A DNA stretch of 47,328 nt from Trinickia symbiotica (GCF_002934455.1 NZ_PTIR01000031.1:1-47328), one strand, 5' to 3'; counted from the stretch's first letter, positions 18,493-27,461 are shown. Notes: a model not told the origin generated them from the letters alone. Made by a program: numbers and translations.

Positions 18493-19755
18493 ATGCTGAA
18501 ACGCCTTGCCAATCCGGACGTCGCCAAAGCCGCCGCGAACATCGTCTGGCTCGGGCTCGAACGGCTCACGCAGATTGCCGTCGCGATCGCCATCAGCGGC
18601 CTGCTGGCGCGCTACTTCGGCCCCGACGTCTTCGGCAAATGGCAATACGCCAACACGCTGCTACTCGTGCTCGCCCCCATCACATGGGTCTGCGGAGCCG
18701 AAATTCTCGTCCCGACGATCGTACACCGCCCGCCCTCTGAACTCGGCGTCGTGCTCGGCAGCGCGTTCGTGCTGCGAATGACCGTCTCCGCGCTCGCGCT
18801 CGCCGCCACGTGGATCGGCATCGCCGCGGGCGCCACCGATCCGCTCGTCGGCGCGATGCTGGCCGGCCTCGCCGTCACGATGCTGTTCCGAGAGCCGTTC
18901 ATCGGCGTCATCAACTCGTGGCTGCAAAGCATGACCTACAGCAAGCCACAGCTCATGACAAGCATTGCAACCGCGCTCGTGAAGGCCGGGCTCGTGTATC
19001 TGTTCGTCCGCGTCGCCATCGCACCGGCAGGCTTCGGCTGGCTCTGGGCGGCGGAAGCCGCCGTGATCGGCGGTGTGCTCGTGCTTTACTACATGCGCCG
19101 CCACGGCGGCACGCTTGGATGGCGTGTCGAACGGCCGCTCTTGCGCCACTTCGCGAGCGCCGGCACCGTGTTCTGGGCCGGCCTTATCTGCATGTACCTG
19201 TTTCTGAAGCTCGACAGGCTCATGCTCGAGCGGGCGATCTCGTTCGCCGATCTCGGCCGCTACTCGGCCGCCCAGCAGATCAACGAGAACTGGATCGCAC
19301 TCGGGCTCATGTTGGCCCAGACGATCGCGCCGGCCTTCGTCTATCGCGTGCAGGACTTGCGGCATCTGCTGCGCAACGTACGGCGGCTCATTGTTTTGGC
19401 GGCGGCGTTGATGGCCGTTGGCGCCTCCGTGCTCGACCTCCTCGCGAGCTTTATCATTACGCGCGTGTTCGGCCCTGACTACGAGGGTGCGATATCGATC
19501 TTCCGCTGGTGCGTGTGGCTCTCGGTGCCGGCCGGGGTCGAGGCCATCGGCAACCTCGTCGTGCTCAAGTATCAAGCGAAGTACGTACTCCTCGCGAAGT
19601 GGGTGCTCGCGCTCGCCGTAGCGTTTGCCGTCAATCTCGTCGCCATTCCTCGCATCGGCTCGTACGGTGCGTTGGCGGGCCTCGCCGCGGGCTATCTCGC
19701 CGCCGCGGCCGTGAACCTTTACTACATCCGCTTGAAGTTGCAGTTGCGCACATGA
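18493..19755 (+). CDS. Wzx-like polysaccharide/O-antigen flippase
   Basis: This 420-residue protein is hydrophobic throughout, with about 12 membrane segments, and follows the pattern of MOP-superfamily Wzx exporters, including an N-terminal region like GLLARYFGPDVFGKWQYANT. It would flip an undecaprenyl-linked repeat unit across the inner membrane. No ribosome site precedes the ATG. The stop overlaps the next start (ATGA), tying it to the downstream glycosyltransferases. A Wzx with a WaaL/Wzy-like protein in the cluster points to Wzx/Wzy-type assembly, unlike the ABC export found in some Burkholderia. Confidence 0.82.
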   Translation: MLKRLANPDVAKAAANIVWLGLERLTQIAVAIAISGLLARYFGPDVFGKWQYANTLLLVLAPITWVCGAEILVPTIVHRPPSELGVVLGSAFVLRMTVSALALAATWIGIAAGATDPLVGAMLAGLAVTMLFREPFIGVINSWLQSMTYSKPQLMTSIATALVKAGLVYLFVRVAIAPAGFGWLWAAEAAVIGGVLVLYYMRRHGGTLGWRVERPLLRHFASAGTVFWAGLICMYLFLKLDRLMLERAISFADLGRYSAAQQINENWIALGLMLAQTIAPAFVYRVQDLRHLLRNVRRLIVLAAALMAVGASVLDLLASFIITRVFGPDYEGAISIFRWCVWLSVPAGVEAIGNLVVLKYQAKYVLLAKWVLALAVAFAVNLVAIPRIGSYGALAGLAAGYLAAAAVNLYYIRLKLQLRT

Positions 19756-20582
19756 CGACGCTCGAGGCCCGCGCCACCCCGCACAATTCGCTCGCCGACG
19801 TGACCGTGCTCATGCCTGCGTACAACGCTCAGGCCGATGTCGAGCGCACGCTCGCGTCGTTCGACGAGCCTGCGACCGTGCGCGTCATCATCGTCGACGA
19901 CGGCAGTGTGCCGCCCATCGTCGCACCGGAGCTGCCGAACGTTGCCGTCGATATCCTGCGCATGCCGAAGAACGGCGGCATCGAACGCGCGCTGGAAGCG
20001 GGCATCGAGGCACTCGCCGCGCGCGGATGCAAGTACGCGGCGCGAATCGATGCGGGCGATCTTGCGGCGCCGGGACGCCTCTTCAAGCAGCGCGCCTACC
20101 TCGAAGCACACCCGAACGTAGCCGGCGTCGGGATGTGGACTCAGGTCGTATCGCTCGAAGGCAAGCCGCTTTTCCTGTTGAAACCGGCGGCGGCCCCGGA
20201 GGACGTACGTCGTCTTAGGTTTTTTCGGACGCAGCTCGTGCATCCCGCGATGATGCTGCGCGTGGATGCCGTGCGCGCAGTCGGAAGCTATCGTGCGACC
20301 TACAAGGCCGCCGAAGACCTCGACCTCTTCGTGCGGCTTATGGAGCGTTATGACTGCGCGAATCTACCTGAGCTCGGCCTTTACTACGAGATCAACGAAG
20401 GCGGCATCAGCGCGACGAAGCGCCGCCGTCAAGTCGTCTCGACACTGAAGCTGCAACTGCGCTACTTCAGCGCGCTCAACGTCTACGACTGGCTAGGACT
20501 CCTGAAGAATCTTCTGCACCTCGTGACACCCTACACGCTGCTGCAACGAATGAAGGCGGCACTCTTCGCGAAACGAGCCTGA
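19752..20582 (+). CDS. Family 2 glycosyltransferase
   Basis: This 276-residue GT-A enzyme has the opening VTVLMPAYNAQADVERTL, the nucleotide-binding VIIVDDGS, a metal motif in RIDAGD, and EDLDLFVRL for the catalytic region. No membrane spans are obvious except a weakly hydrophobic C-terminus, so it acts on the cytoplasmic face. Donor and acceptor are unknown. The ATG overlaps the flippase stop. The frame is open further upstream but that part is a shadow of the flippase gene. Confidence 0.85.
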   Translation: MTTLEARATPHNSLADVTVLMPAYNAQADVERTLASFDEPATVRVIIVDDGSVPPIVAPELPNVAVDILRMPKNGGIERALEAGIEALAARGCKYAARIDAGDLAAPGRLFKQRAYLEAHPNVAGVGMWTQVVSLEGKPLFLLKPAAAPEDVRRLRFFRTQLVHPAMMLRVDAVRAVGSYRATYKAAEDLDLFVRLMERYDCANLPELGLYYEINEGGISATKRRRQVVSTLKLQLRYFSALNVYDWLGLLKNLLHLVTPYTLLQRMKAALFAKRA

Positions 20583-20586
20583 ACCG

Positions 20587-21726
20587 ATGAACGCATCGAA
20601 CCGCCCTCTTTCGGTATGCCTCGTCTGCAACACGGCGTGGGCCATTTACACCTATCGGCATGGTTTGATTCGAACCCTCGTCGGCAAAGGCGCGACGATC
20701 ACCGTCATCGCGCCGCGCGACAGGACGTTTGCGCTGCTCGAAGAAATGGGCTGCCACTGCATCGACCTCTTCGTCGCATCGAAGGGCACGAATCCGCGCG
20801 ACGACTTGCGCACGCTCTCCGAGCTCTATCGGCATTACAGAAAAGTCGCCCCCGACGTCGTCTTTCACTACACGATCAAGCCGAACATCTATGGATCGGT
20901 TGCCGCGTGGCTCGCACGCGTGCCGTCGATCGCGGTGACGACGGGGCTCGGCTACGTCTTTATTCAGAAGAGCCACGCGGCTGTCGTAGCGAAAGCGCTT
21001 TACCGATTCGCATTCCGATTCCCGCGTGAGGTTTGGTTCCTCAACCGTGACGACGAAGCCGCGTTCATCGACGCGCGGCTGCTCGCGCACCCCGAGCGCG
21101 CGCGACTATTGAACGGCGAAGGCGTCGATCTCGATCATTTCGCCTTCACGCCGCTGCCGCGGAAACAGAACTTTACATTTATCCTTATCGGGCGCTTGCT
21201 TTGGGATAAAGGGGTCGGCGAATATGTCGACGCGGCGCGCGCGCTGCGCGCTCGACACCCGCAGGCTCGCTTCCAGTTGCTCGGGCCGACGGGTGTCGAC
21301 AACCCGAGCGCCATCACGCTCGAAGAAGTCCGCGCGTGGGAGCATGAAGGCATTGTCGAATACCTTGGCGAGGCGCACGATGTTCGCGCGCACATCGCGA
21401 ATGCGGATTGCGTCGTGCTGCCCTCGTACCGCGAAGGCGTGCCTAGGACGTTGATGGAGGCGTCGTCGATGGGCCGGCCCATCGTCGCGACAGACGTACC
21501 GGGTTGTCGCGATGTCGTCGATGACTGCGAGACCGGGCTGCTCTGCGAGGCGCGCAATGCCGCGAGTCTTGCGGAGAAGCTCGAGCAAATGATGGCGATG
21601 AGCCATGACGATCGGAGCGCGATGGGAGAGCGAGGTCGCGTAAAAGTCGCCGCCGAATTCGACGAAGCGGCTGTCGTGGCGCGATACTTGAAGACGTTGA
21701 ACGAACTCACCGGCGTATCACTTTGA
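20587..21726 (+). CDS. Family 4 glycosyltransferase
   Basis: This 379-residue GT-B enzyme has an N-terminal acceptor domain with KPNIYGSVAAWLARVPS and TGLGYVF. The donor half has LIGRLLWDKGVGEY, then the E-x7-E region SYREGVPRTLMEASSMGRPI. It resembles capsule and O-antigen hexosyl or N-acetylhexosaminyl transferases of the CapM/PglA kind. It starts four bases after the previous stop and precedes galE, which fits a UDP-Gal or UDP-GalNAc donor, though that is only inference. Confidence 0.86.
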   Translation: MNASNRPLSVCLVCNTAWAIYTYRHGLIRTLVGKGATITVIAPRDRTFALLEEMGCHCIDLFVASKGTNPRDDLRTLSELYRHYRKVAPDVVFHYTIKPNIYGSVAAWLARVPSIAVTTGLGYVFIQKSHAAVVAKALYRFAFRFPREVWFLNRDDEAAFIDARLLAHPERARLLNGEGVDLDHFAFTPLPRKQNFTFILIGRLLWDKGVGEYVDAARALRARHPQARFQLLGPTGVDNPSAITLEEVRAWEHEGIVEYLGEAHDVRAHIANADCVVLPSYREGVPRTLMEASSMGRPIVATDVPGCRDVVDDCETGLLCEARNAASLAEKLEQMMAMSHDDRSAMGERGRVKVAAEFDEAAVVARYLKTLNELTGVSL

Positions 21727-21744
21727 TTTCGAGGGAGCACGGCG

Positions 21745-22767
21745 ATGGCGAACAATGGCACGATTCTGGTCACGGGCGGCGCGGGGTTCATCGGCTCACA
21801 TACCGCGGTGGAATTGCTCGACAGCGGCTACGACGTGGTGATCGTCGACAATCTCGTCAACAGCAAGCGCGAGGCCGTTCGGCGGATCGAGAAGATCGCG
21901 GGGCGCAGCGTCGCTTTCTATGAAGCGGACGTGCGCGATACCGTTGCGCTCGAACGCATTTTCAGCGCGCATCCGATCGAGGCGGCTATCCATTTCGCGG
22001 CGTTGAAAGCCGTCGGCGAATCTGTTGCGAAGCCGGTCGACTATTATCGGAACAATCTGGATGGCTTGCTCGTGCTGCTCGACGCGATGCGTGCGCACGA
22101 CGTGAAGCGTTTTGTGTTCAGCTCGTCGGCAACCGTGTACGGCGTGCCTGAGCGCTCGCCGATCGACGAGTCGTTCCCGCTGTCAGCCACGAATCCGTAT
22201 GGGCAAACGAAGCTGATGTCGGAGCAGATTCTGCGCGACGTTGAGCGCGCCGATCCGTCGTGGCGCATTGCCATCTTGCGGTACTTCAATCCGGTGGGGG
22301 CGCATGAGAGCGGGCTCATCGGCGAAGATCCGGCCGGTATTCCCAATAATCTGATGCCTTATGTCGCTCAGGTGGCGGTCGGGAAGCTCGAGAAGCTGCG
22401 CGTGTTCGGCAGCGACTACGAAACGCCCGATGGCACCGGCGTGCGCGACTATATCCATGTCGTGGACCTCGCGCGCGGGCATACCGCGGCCCTCGATGCG
22501 CTGAAGAAGCGCGATGCTAGCCTCACGGTCAATCTCGGTACAGGCCGTGGGTATTCCGTGCTCGAGATCGTGCGGGCGTTCGAGGCGGCCTCGGGGCGCC
22601 CCGTTCCCTATGAGCTCGTCGCACGGCGGCCCGGGGATGTCGCGTCTTGTTTCGCGAGCACGACGGAAGCGGAAAAGCTGTTGGGCTGGCGCGCGGAGCA
22701 TGGGATCGAACGCATGTGCGTCGATCACTGGCGGTGGCAGTCGATGAATCCGGATGGGTTTGCTTGA
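21745..22767 (+). CDS. galE: UDP-glucose 4-epimerase GalE
   Basis: This 340-residue short-chain dehydrogenase interconverts UDP-glucose and UDP-galactose. It has the NAD-binding TGGAGFIGSH, the catalytic SSATVYG with Tyr-x3-Lys in YGQTKLMSE, and the full GalE C-terminus (PDGTGVRDYIHVVDLA, RPGDVASCFA). The ATG has a GAGGGAG site. It supplies galactose-type donors for the cluster. Confidence 0.94.
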   Translation: MANNGTILVTGGAGFIGSHTAVELLDSGYDVVIVDNLVNSKREAVRRIEKIAGRSVAFYEADVRDTVALERIFSAHPIEAAIHFAALKAVGESVAKPVDYYRNNLDGLLVLLDAMRAHDVKRFVFSSSATVYGVPERSPIDESFPLSATNPYGQTKLMSEQILRDVERADPSWRIAILRYFNPVGAHESGLIGEDPAGIPNNLMPYVAQVAVGKLEKLRVFGSDYETPDGTGVRDYIHVVDLARGHTAALDALKKRDASLTVNLGTGRGYSVLEIVRAFEAASGRPVPYELVARRPGDVASCFASTTEAEKLLGWRAEHGIERMCVDHWRWQSMNPDGFA

Positions 22768-22821
22768 GTGGTTAGCGTGATCGGTGCGCAATGGCCCGGT
22801 CGGCGCCACTAGGGAGTTTTT

Positions 22822-23112
22822 ATGACATCAATGCACAACCCCGCGCACCCCGGTTTGGTGTTACGCGAATACCTCGGTGATCTGAGCGTCACAACGGTTG
22901 CCGAGCGTCTCGGCGTCACGCGCGCTGCGCTATCGCGAATTTTGAACGGGCACGCCGGCATTTCATCGGAGATGGCCGTCTTGCTGGGCGAAGCGCTAGG
23001 CACGTCAGCGGAAATGTGGGCGATCATGCAAGCGCGCTACGACCTGTGGCAAGCCAAGCAAAAACCGCATCGCAAGATCGACACTTTCCCCGAGCTTTTG
23101 CACGCGGCTTAG
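22822..23112 (+). CDS. Orphan HigA-family antitoxin / XRE regulator
   Basis: This 96-residue protein opens NPAHPGLVLREYL and has a complete helix-turn-helix (TTVAERLGVTRAALSRILNG), typical of HigA antitoxins of HigBA modules. A good AGGGAG site precedes the ATG. In HigBA the toxin gene lies just upstream, but the 54 bases after galE cannot hold one and none follows. It is therefore a solitary antitoxin, perhaps kept as a regulator or as protection against other HigB toxins, or left from a lost module. Confidence 0.82.
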   Translation: MTSMHNPAHPGLVLREYLGDLSVTTVAERLGVTRAALSRILNGHAGISSEMAVLLGEALGTSAEMWAIMQARYDLWQAKQKPHRKIDTFPELLHAA

Positions 23113-23686
23113 CGGGCGCCGAGTAGCGCAACACACAACCGTCAGAAGGCCATCGCCGGTGGCTCATTGGCTGGCGACTCGCGGTCGTCCTGGCGCTCGA
23201 TGCGCGCCCGCCAGGACCCTCCATAGCAGCGTACGCCATATACGGCATCGCCAAGCGGACCCGTCAGTGGCCATCCCCAACCGCAGGCCAGCGCCGTACG
23301 GAATAGATCGCCTGTCGCAATTTCGCTACGCTGCCAAATGCGGGCAAAGGCGTGCTGTATACTAATAGTAAGAATGAGTGCCTTGCACCATATACGTCCG
23401 GCAAACGGGGAAGTCCATATGGACAAAAACAAATATTCGACTACCGACCAACTGCTCAATCAGAGCCAGTTAATCCGCAAGACCCACTGTAGTCGGCATT
23501 AGCGCTCCGCGGAGTTCGCGCTCGATGAACTGAGGCGTGCGCGTCACCCTCGGTCAGCGCGAATTCGATGTGCGCCTGCCGCACGATTCCCTTACCTGCA
23601 CTGCTGCGCCCGCGATGAGCGCTGGCATCCGCCTGTGCGTCCTCGATTCGCCCGCCCGAATCTGTGTTCTTGAGTGTTTTTAAAAA
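23113..23686. other. Gene-poor stretch between orphan higA and GT17 gene
   Basis: These 574 bases hold no recognised gene. A minus-strand frame at 23142-23459 (105 codons, TTG start only) has some plausible composition (AFARIWQRSEIATGDLF) but no family I know, so I do not call it. A promoter-like TATACT is at 23358-23363, just before a small plus-strand frame (entry at 23374). The DNA right before the GT17 start is an A/T palindrome, TTTTTAAAAA. Confidence 0.4.
23374..23502 (+). CDS. Possible small peptide, unknown
   Basis: A 42-codon frame runs from the ATG at 23374. An in-frame ATG at 23419 would give 27 residues and has the better ribosome site (GGGGAAG, five bases before it). The peptide is polar, ends in Lys-Thr-His-Cys, and has no signal peptide or membrane segment. 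TATACT at 23358 could be its -10. I recognise no family. It may be the stump of a lost gene or chance. Confidence 0.25.
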   Translation: MSALHHIRPANGEVHMDKNKYSTTDQLLNQSQLIRKTHCSRH

Positions 23687-24550
23687 ATGACTAAAAAGAC
23701 GCTGCCCAAGGTCTACGACTGCTTCTGTTATTTCAACGAAGACATGTTGTTGGAACTCAGGATGGAGATGCTGTGGGATCACGTCGATTACTTCGTCATC
23801 GCGGAATCTCGCTACACGCAGGTCGGGGCCCCGAAGCCGCTGAATTTCGACATGAAGCGATTCGAGCGCTTCAAGGACAAGATTCGCTACCTCGAGGTCG
23901 ATCACCTGCCGCCCGGCCCGCCCGATCACTGGAAGAATGAGAACTACCAGCGCAGCTACCTGATCAACGGACTCCACGACGCGGCCCCCGACGATCTGAT
24001 CCTCGTGTCCGATCTCGACGAGATTCCGCGCCCCGAGTGTATTCGCCTCTACGATCCGCGCCGCTACCTGCGCGGCGACTTCCACCAGTATTGCTACGCC
24101 TACTTCCTCAACAACCGGCTGCTCGATGGCGGTGGGTACGCGGACTGGATCGGCACGCGGATCACGACCTTCCGTCACCTCAAGCAATTCTTCGGCAACG
24201 TCAATGCCGTTCGCTCGTACAAGTCGTCCGGGCTCTTGCGTTCGCTCAAGCGCGCGTGGTTTCGCCGGTTCGGCGTGCAGCATGTGCTCGACGCAGGCTG
24301 GCATTTCTCCTGGGTGACCAGCCCCGACAAGATGGTCCTGAAGATGAAGAGCGTCGCGGACCAAAAGTTCATGAAGCCTGAGTTCCACGATATCGCCTTC
24401 ATCGAAAGCAGGATCCGCTCGGGTTTCGACGTGCTCGATCGGCCGCTGCGTTACGCGCCGCAGCCTATAGAAGAACCTCAGTTCCCGCCGCAGATCGCTG
24501 CCGCTCGCGACAAGTACTCGACATGGCTGCTCGATCCTGTCGAGACCTGA
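23687..24550 (+). CDS. Family 17-type glycosyltransferase
   Basis: This 287-residue protein has the hallmarks of the GT17 family: KVYDCFCYFNEDMLLELRM at the start, ESRYTQVG, a DLDEIPRP metal-type motif, and WHFSWV near the end. The founding eukaryotic members add a bisecting beta-1,4-GlcNAc; bacterial members lie in surface-glycan clusters and their specificity is mostly unknown. No ribosome site is seen before the ATG, which follows an A-run. It is cytoplasmic with no membrane spans. Confidence 0.82.
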   Translation: MTKKTLPKVYDCFCYFNEDMLLELRMEMLWDHVDYFVIAESRYTQVGAPKPLNFDMKRFERFKDKIRYLEVDHLPPGPPDHWKNENYQRSYLINGLHDAAPDDLILVSDLDEIPRPECIRLYDPRRYLRGDFHQYCYAYFLNNRLLDGGGYADWIGTRITTFRHLKQFFGNVNAVRSYKSSGLLRSLKRAWFRRFGVQHVLDAGWHFSWVTSPDKMVLKMKSVADQKFMKPEFHDIAFIESRIRSGFDVLDRPLRYAPQPIEEPQFPPQIAAARDKYSTWLLDPVET

Positions 24551-24621
24551 AAGCGGTGCCACCGCCCCGAACATGCCCTTAGAATACCGCCAGACAAAAA
24601 TTCTCCGGGCCGATATCCCAC

Positions 24622-25971
24622 ATGATGAAAAAGTGCATTGCACGCTACGTCGGGCAGACCGGCGCCCCTTGGCTCGACGCGTATGTTCTCGCGGTCACGG
24701 CAATGAGCATCGTCGGCCTCCTGTCGCTGCGCGCTACGACCAACACGTGCCTGTTCCTGCTGCTAGTGCCGGCTCTCGCGGCAACGGGCAAGATGTGGCG
24801 CGACGCGCGTGAGCGTGGCCCGGATCCGATGCTGCGGTGGATGTGCATCGCGCTCGCGCTCCCGATCGTCTCGGTGCTGATCGGGCAAGTGCTGCGGGGC
24901 GAGTGGATTCCGAAGGCATACGACGCACCGTCGCGCATACTGATCTCCATCGGCGTGCTGTTGTACTTCCGCTACAAGCGAATCGACTTCGTCGGTCTTA
25001 TTCGCGTCGCGGCTCCTCTCTCGCTGCTGATCCTCGTCGCAGAGATAAAGCTCGATCCGCAGCCGACCGCGCTCTGGGGAGGTCGTTTCGCGACTTACTT
25101 CGCCGACACTGATATGTTCGGCGTCTATGCGTTGCTCCTGGCAATGCTGAGCCTGTTCGGCATTGGGCCGGACCAGTCGCGGCTCGCACGCGCACTGTCG
25201 ATCGCGGGCATTTTGGCGGGCCTGTATCTCGTCGCTGGCTCGCAAACCCGCACCGCGTACCTGCTGGTCCCGCTCGCCGCGGCTCTATGGCTATGGCTGA
25301 AGCGTCCGTCGATTCGCCGGAAGCATTTCGTCGCGCTCATCGCGCTTGGCATCGCCCTGCTCGCAGTCACCCTGATCTGGCATGACGTCCTGTCGGTACG
25401 GCTCGTCAGTGTCTACCGCGAAACCGAAATGTGGCTGAACGGCTCCAACCGCGATACGTCCGGCGGGCTGCGGCTCACAATGTGGCACATGGCGTGGGAG
25501 CTGTTTCGGCATAGCCCTTGGTCTGGGTATGGCGACACCGGGTTTCGCGCTTTTCTCGATGAACCGTGGATTACCTCTTTCGCGAGCGAAGCTGCACGGC
25601 AGACCATTTACGACGGCCCGCATAACGAACTGCTTGCGAACATGCTGCGCTCAGGCATCGCGGGCGGCATCGCCATCGTGGCGCTTTTCGCGGCGCCAAT
25701 CGTCACATTTTGGCGTGCGCGCCAGTACGGCCCGCGCGCGCGCATCGCGGCAGACATGGGACTTGCATTTGTGATTTGCTTGATGTTCGCGAGCGTTGCG
25801 TTCGAAACCTTCACGCTGAAATATACGGCAACGTTCAATGGCCTCCTGATCGCGGGCCTCGCCGGCCAGGTGCTCGCCGAGCGGGCAAAGGCCGGCCGTA
25901 CTGCCGGGCGGACAAGGCCCAACGAAAAAGCGCTCGAGTTGGCTACGGGCGCATTGAAAAGCGCCGCCTGA
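24622..25971 (+). CDS. O-antigen ligase/polymerase family protein (WaaL or Wzy)
   Basis: This 449-residue membrane protein has about 11-12 spans and one large periplasmic loop. That loop carries RLTMWHMAWELFRHSPWSG and GPHNELL, typical of the Wzy_C/WaaL family, where a loop Arg and His are important for joining glycan to lipid A-core. It could be the ligase (WaaL) or the O-unit polymerase (Wzy); sequence alone does not decide. A second ATG follows the first directly. TAGAAT at 24580-24585 could be a -10 for it. Confidence 0.8.
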   Translation: MMKKCIARYVGQTGAPWLDAYVLAVTAMSIVGLLSLRATTNTCLFLLLVPALAATGKMWRDARERGPDPMLRWMCIALALPIVSVLIGQVLRGEWIPKAYDAPSRILISIGVLLYFRYKRIDFVGLIRVAAPLSLLILVAEIKLDPQPTALWGGRFATYFADTDMFGVYALLLAMLSLFGIGPDQSRLARALSIAGILAGLYLVAGSQTRTAYLLVPLAAALWLWLKRPSIRRKHFVALIALGIALLAVTLIWHDVLSVRLVSVYRETEMWLNGSNRDTSGGLRLTMWHMAWELFRHSPWSGYGDTGFRAFLDEPWITSFASEAARQTIYDGPHNELLANMLRSGIAGGIAIVALFAAPIVTFWRARQYGPRARIAADMGLAFVICLMFASVAFETFTLKYTATFNGLLIAGLAGQVLAERAKAGRTAGRTRPNEKALELATGALKSAA

Positions 25972-26314
25972 GTTGCTTCGAGAAATTGGCATTGGCGCTC
26001 GGCCCGGTCCGGGCGCTTTAAACAATTGCATCACCTCGGCTGTGCTTCGACGGGTCTTCGCTTAGAATTCGGAGGCAAGTTTCGTTTTTCTTTACATTAA
26101 GAATAACGCGACAGCCGGAGGCCCGCGCCGAGAGGATGCAGTTAGCGATAATGCTTGCGTCGGCCGTCACAGAAATTTAACGATACGTAAAAAAGCCGTC
26201 GCCCGGCGGCTTAGCGCATCGAGTATCCTCCATCGCATCGTGCCACCGCCCGGATGCAAAACCCGTGCGAATGGGTCGATGTGAGCTTGCATCTTTTCGT
26301 AAGGCAGGGGCAAG
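25972..26314. other. Intergenic stretch before sulfotransferase gene
   Basis: These 343 bases hold no plausible gene on the plus strand. They are richer in A and T than their surroundings. TAGAAT at 26063-26068 could be a -10 for the sulfotransferase. A strong terminator-like hairpin points leftwards (entry at 26189). Confidence 0.4.
26189..26212 (-). terminator. Intrinsic terminator-like hairpin on the minus strand
   Basis: On the minus strand a stem of eight to nine pairs (AAGCCGCCG with CGACGGCTT, one G-T pair, tiny loop) is followed at once by six T. This is the form of a Rho-independent terminator. No minus-strand gene lies to its right that it could serve, so either it ends an antisense or small RNA, or it is a relic. 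Confidence 0.5.
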
Positions 26315-27322
26315 GTGGCTACACTTTTATCGGCGGACGACGACGAGCTACAGGACATTCTCGAATCAGGAATTGCGGCGACGAGAACCTTGGCTGACAC
26401 AGCGACGCTGATCGTCGTGCTGGGCATGCACCGTAGTGGAACGAGCGTCATCATCCGCGCGATGAATACGATGGGTGCAGAGCTCGGCGACAACCTTGGC
26501 AACGCGGTAGCCGGCGAAAACGACAAGGGGTTTTTCGAGGATCTCGATATCGTCGATATCAACGAAGGCGTTCTCGCGGCCGCAGGCGCGAAATGGCATA
26601 CGCTGGCGCCGATCGACTTCGGCAGGATCGAGCTCGAGAAGCTCAACACACTGCGGGCAAAGGCAGTATCCGCGTTGCGTGAGAAGTGCGGTAATCGGAT
26701 CTTCGCCCTCAAGGATCCCCGTCTTTCGCGGCTGCTGCCTTTCTGGCAGCCCGTATTTGATCAGCTGGGCCTGCGCGTCGCCTATGTCATTGCCGTTCGC
26801 AATCCCATCAGCGTCGGCCGGTCTCTGCAAAAGCGAGACCACTTCCCATTGGACCGGTCCTATTTGCTTTGGCTCAATCACATGGTCCCGGCGCTTCAGG
26901 CGACGCGCGATAGGCTTCGTGTAATCGTCGAATACGACAAGCTCGTCGATTCTCCGCACGGCGAGTTGCTCAGGATTGCCGAACATCTCGGGCTGGAGCT
27001 CGATATTGACCGTGCGAGCGCCTTCGAACGCGACTTTCTCGACAAGGGTCTTCAGCATTGGCGTTTCGAAGCGAGCGACCTTGAAGGCATCCATTCGGCG
27101 CCCCACGAAGTACGCGAACTGTTTTTGGCGTTGCGCTCGACGAGTCGTTCCGATGGGGAACAGCAGCCATCCGCACTCGATACGGCTGTTGCGAACGCGC
27201 AGCGCCACCTCGACGAGGTCGTGCGGGGGAAATCCCATGACCGGACAAACGATAAATTTACATCGGTATTCGAGCATCTGGCGGCGCCGTTCCGAGCGTT
27301 GCGCCGCCGACTATCATCGTGA
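26315..27322 (+). CDS. Sulfotransferase family protein
   Basis: In this 335-residue protein the PAPS 5'-phosphosulfate loop is MHRSGTS (38-44) and the 3'-phosphate region is VRNPISVGRSLQKR (from 161), with the conserved Arg162 and Ser170. KDPRLSRLLPFW between them is also typical. It should move sulfate from PAPS onto a hydroxyl, here probably of the surface glycan. The GTG start has AAGGCAGGGG in good position. The last 40 residues are basic. No PAPS synthesis genes are in the window. Acceptor unknown. Confidence 0.8.
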   Translation: MATLLSADDDELQDILESGIAATRTLADTATLIVVLGMHRSGTSVIIRAMNTMGAELGDNLGNAVAGENDKGFFEDLDIVDINEGVLAAAGAKWHTLAPIDFGRIELEKLNTLRAKAVSALREKCGNRIFALKDPRLSRLLPFWQPVFDQLGLRVAYVIAVRNPISVGRSLQKRDHFPLDRSYLLWLNHMVPALQATRDRLRVIVEYDKLVDSPHGELLRIAEHLGLELDIDRASAFERDFLDKGLQHWRFEASDLEGIHSAPHEVRELFLALRSTSRSDGEQQPSALDTAVANAQRHLDEVVRGKSHDRTNDKFTSVFEHLAAPFRALRRRLSS

Positions 27323-27427
27323 GAGGCAGTGGCTGCGAGAGCCGATCAAATCGCTCGGGTAAAGAAGGGCAATACGAAGCCGTGTAGAGGCGCTGGACCG
27401 AGCGGATGGCGGGGCGAGCCCAGTCTG

Positions 27428-27433
27428 TATAAT
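27428..27433 (+). promoter_or_regulatory. Candidate -10 box for WecA-like gene
   Basis: A perfect TATAAT preceded directly by TG lies 28 bases before the ATG at 27462. No good -35 is present, and the leader has no ribosome site, so the transcript would start very close to the coding region. Confidence 0.38.
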
Positions 27434-27461
27434 TCGCCACTTACCTCTCACGCCCCGCGTC

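Noticed and set aside
23142-23459. A 105-codon minus-strand frame facing higA
   Set aside because: It has only TTG starts, no ribosome site and no family I recognise; kept only as a remark in the intergenic entry.
23456-24643. A 395-codon minus-strand open frame opposite the GT17 gene
   Set aside because: The plus strand has a clear GT17 protein; the antisense product shows no motif.
26167-26712. A 181-codon minus-strand frame opposite the sulfotransferase
   Set aside because: It reads through the terminator-like hairpin and is Ser/Ala-rich shadow of the sulfotransferase gene.
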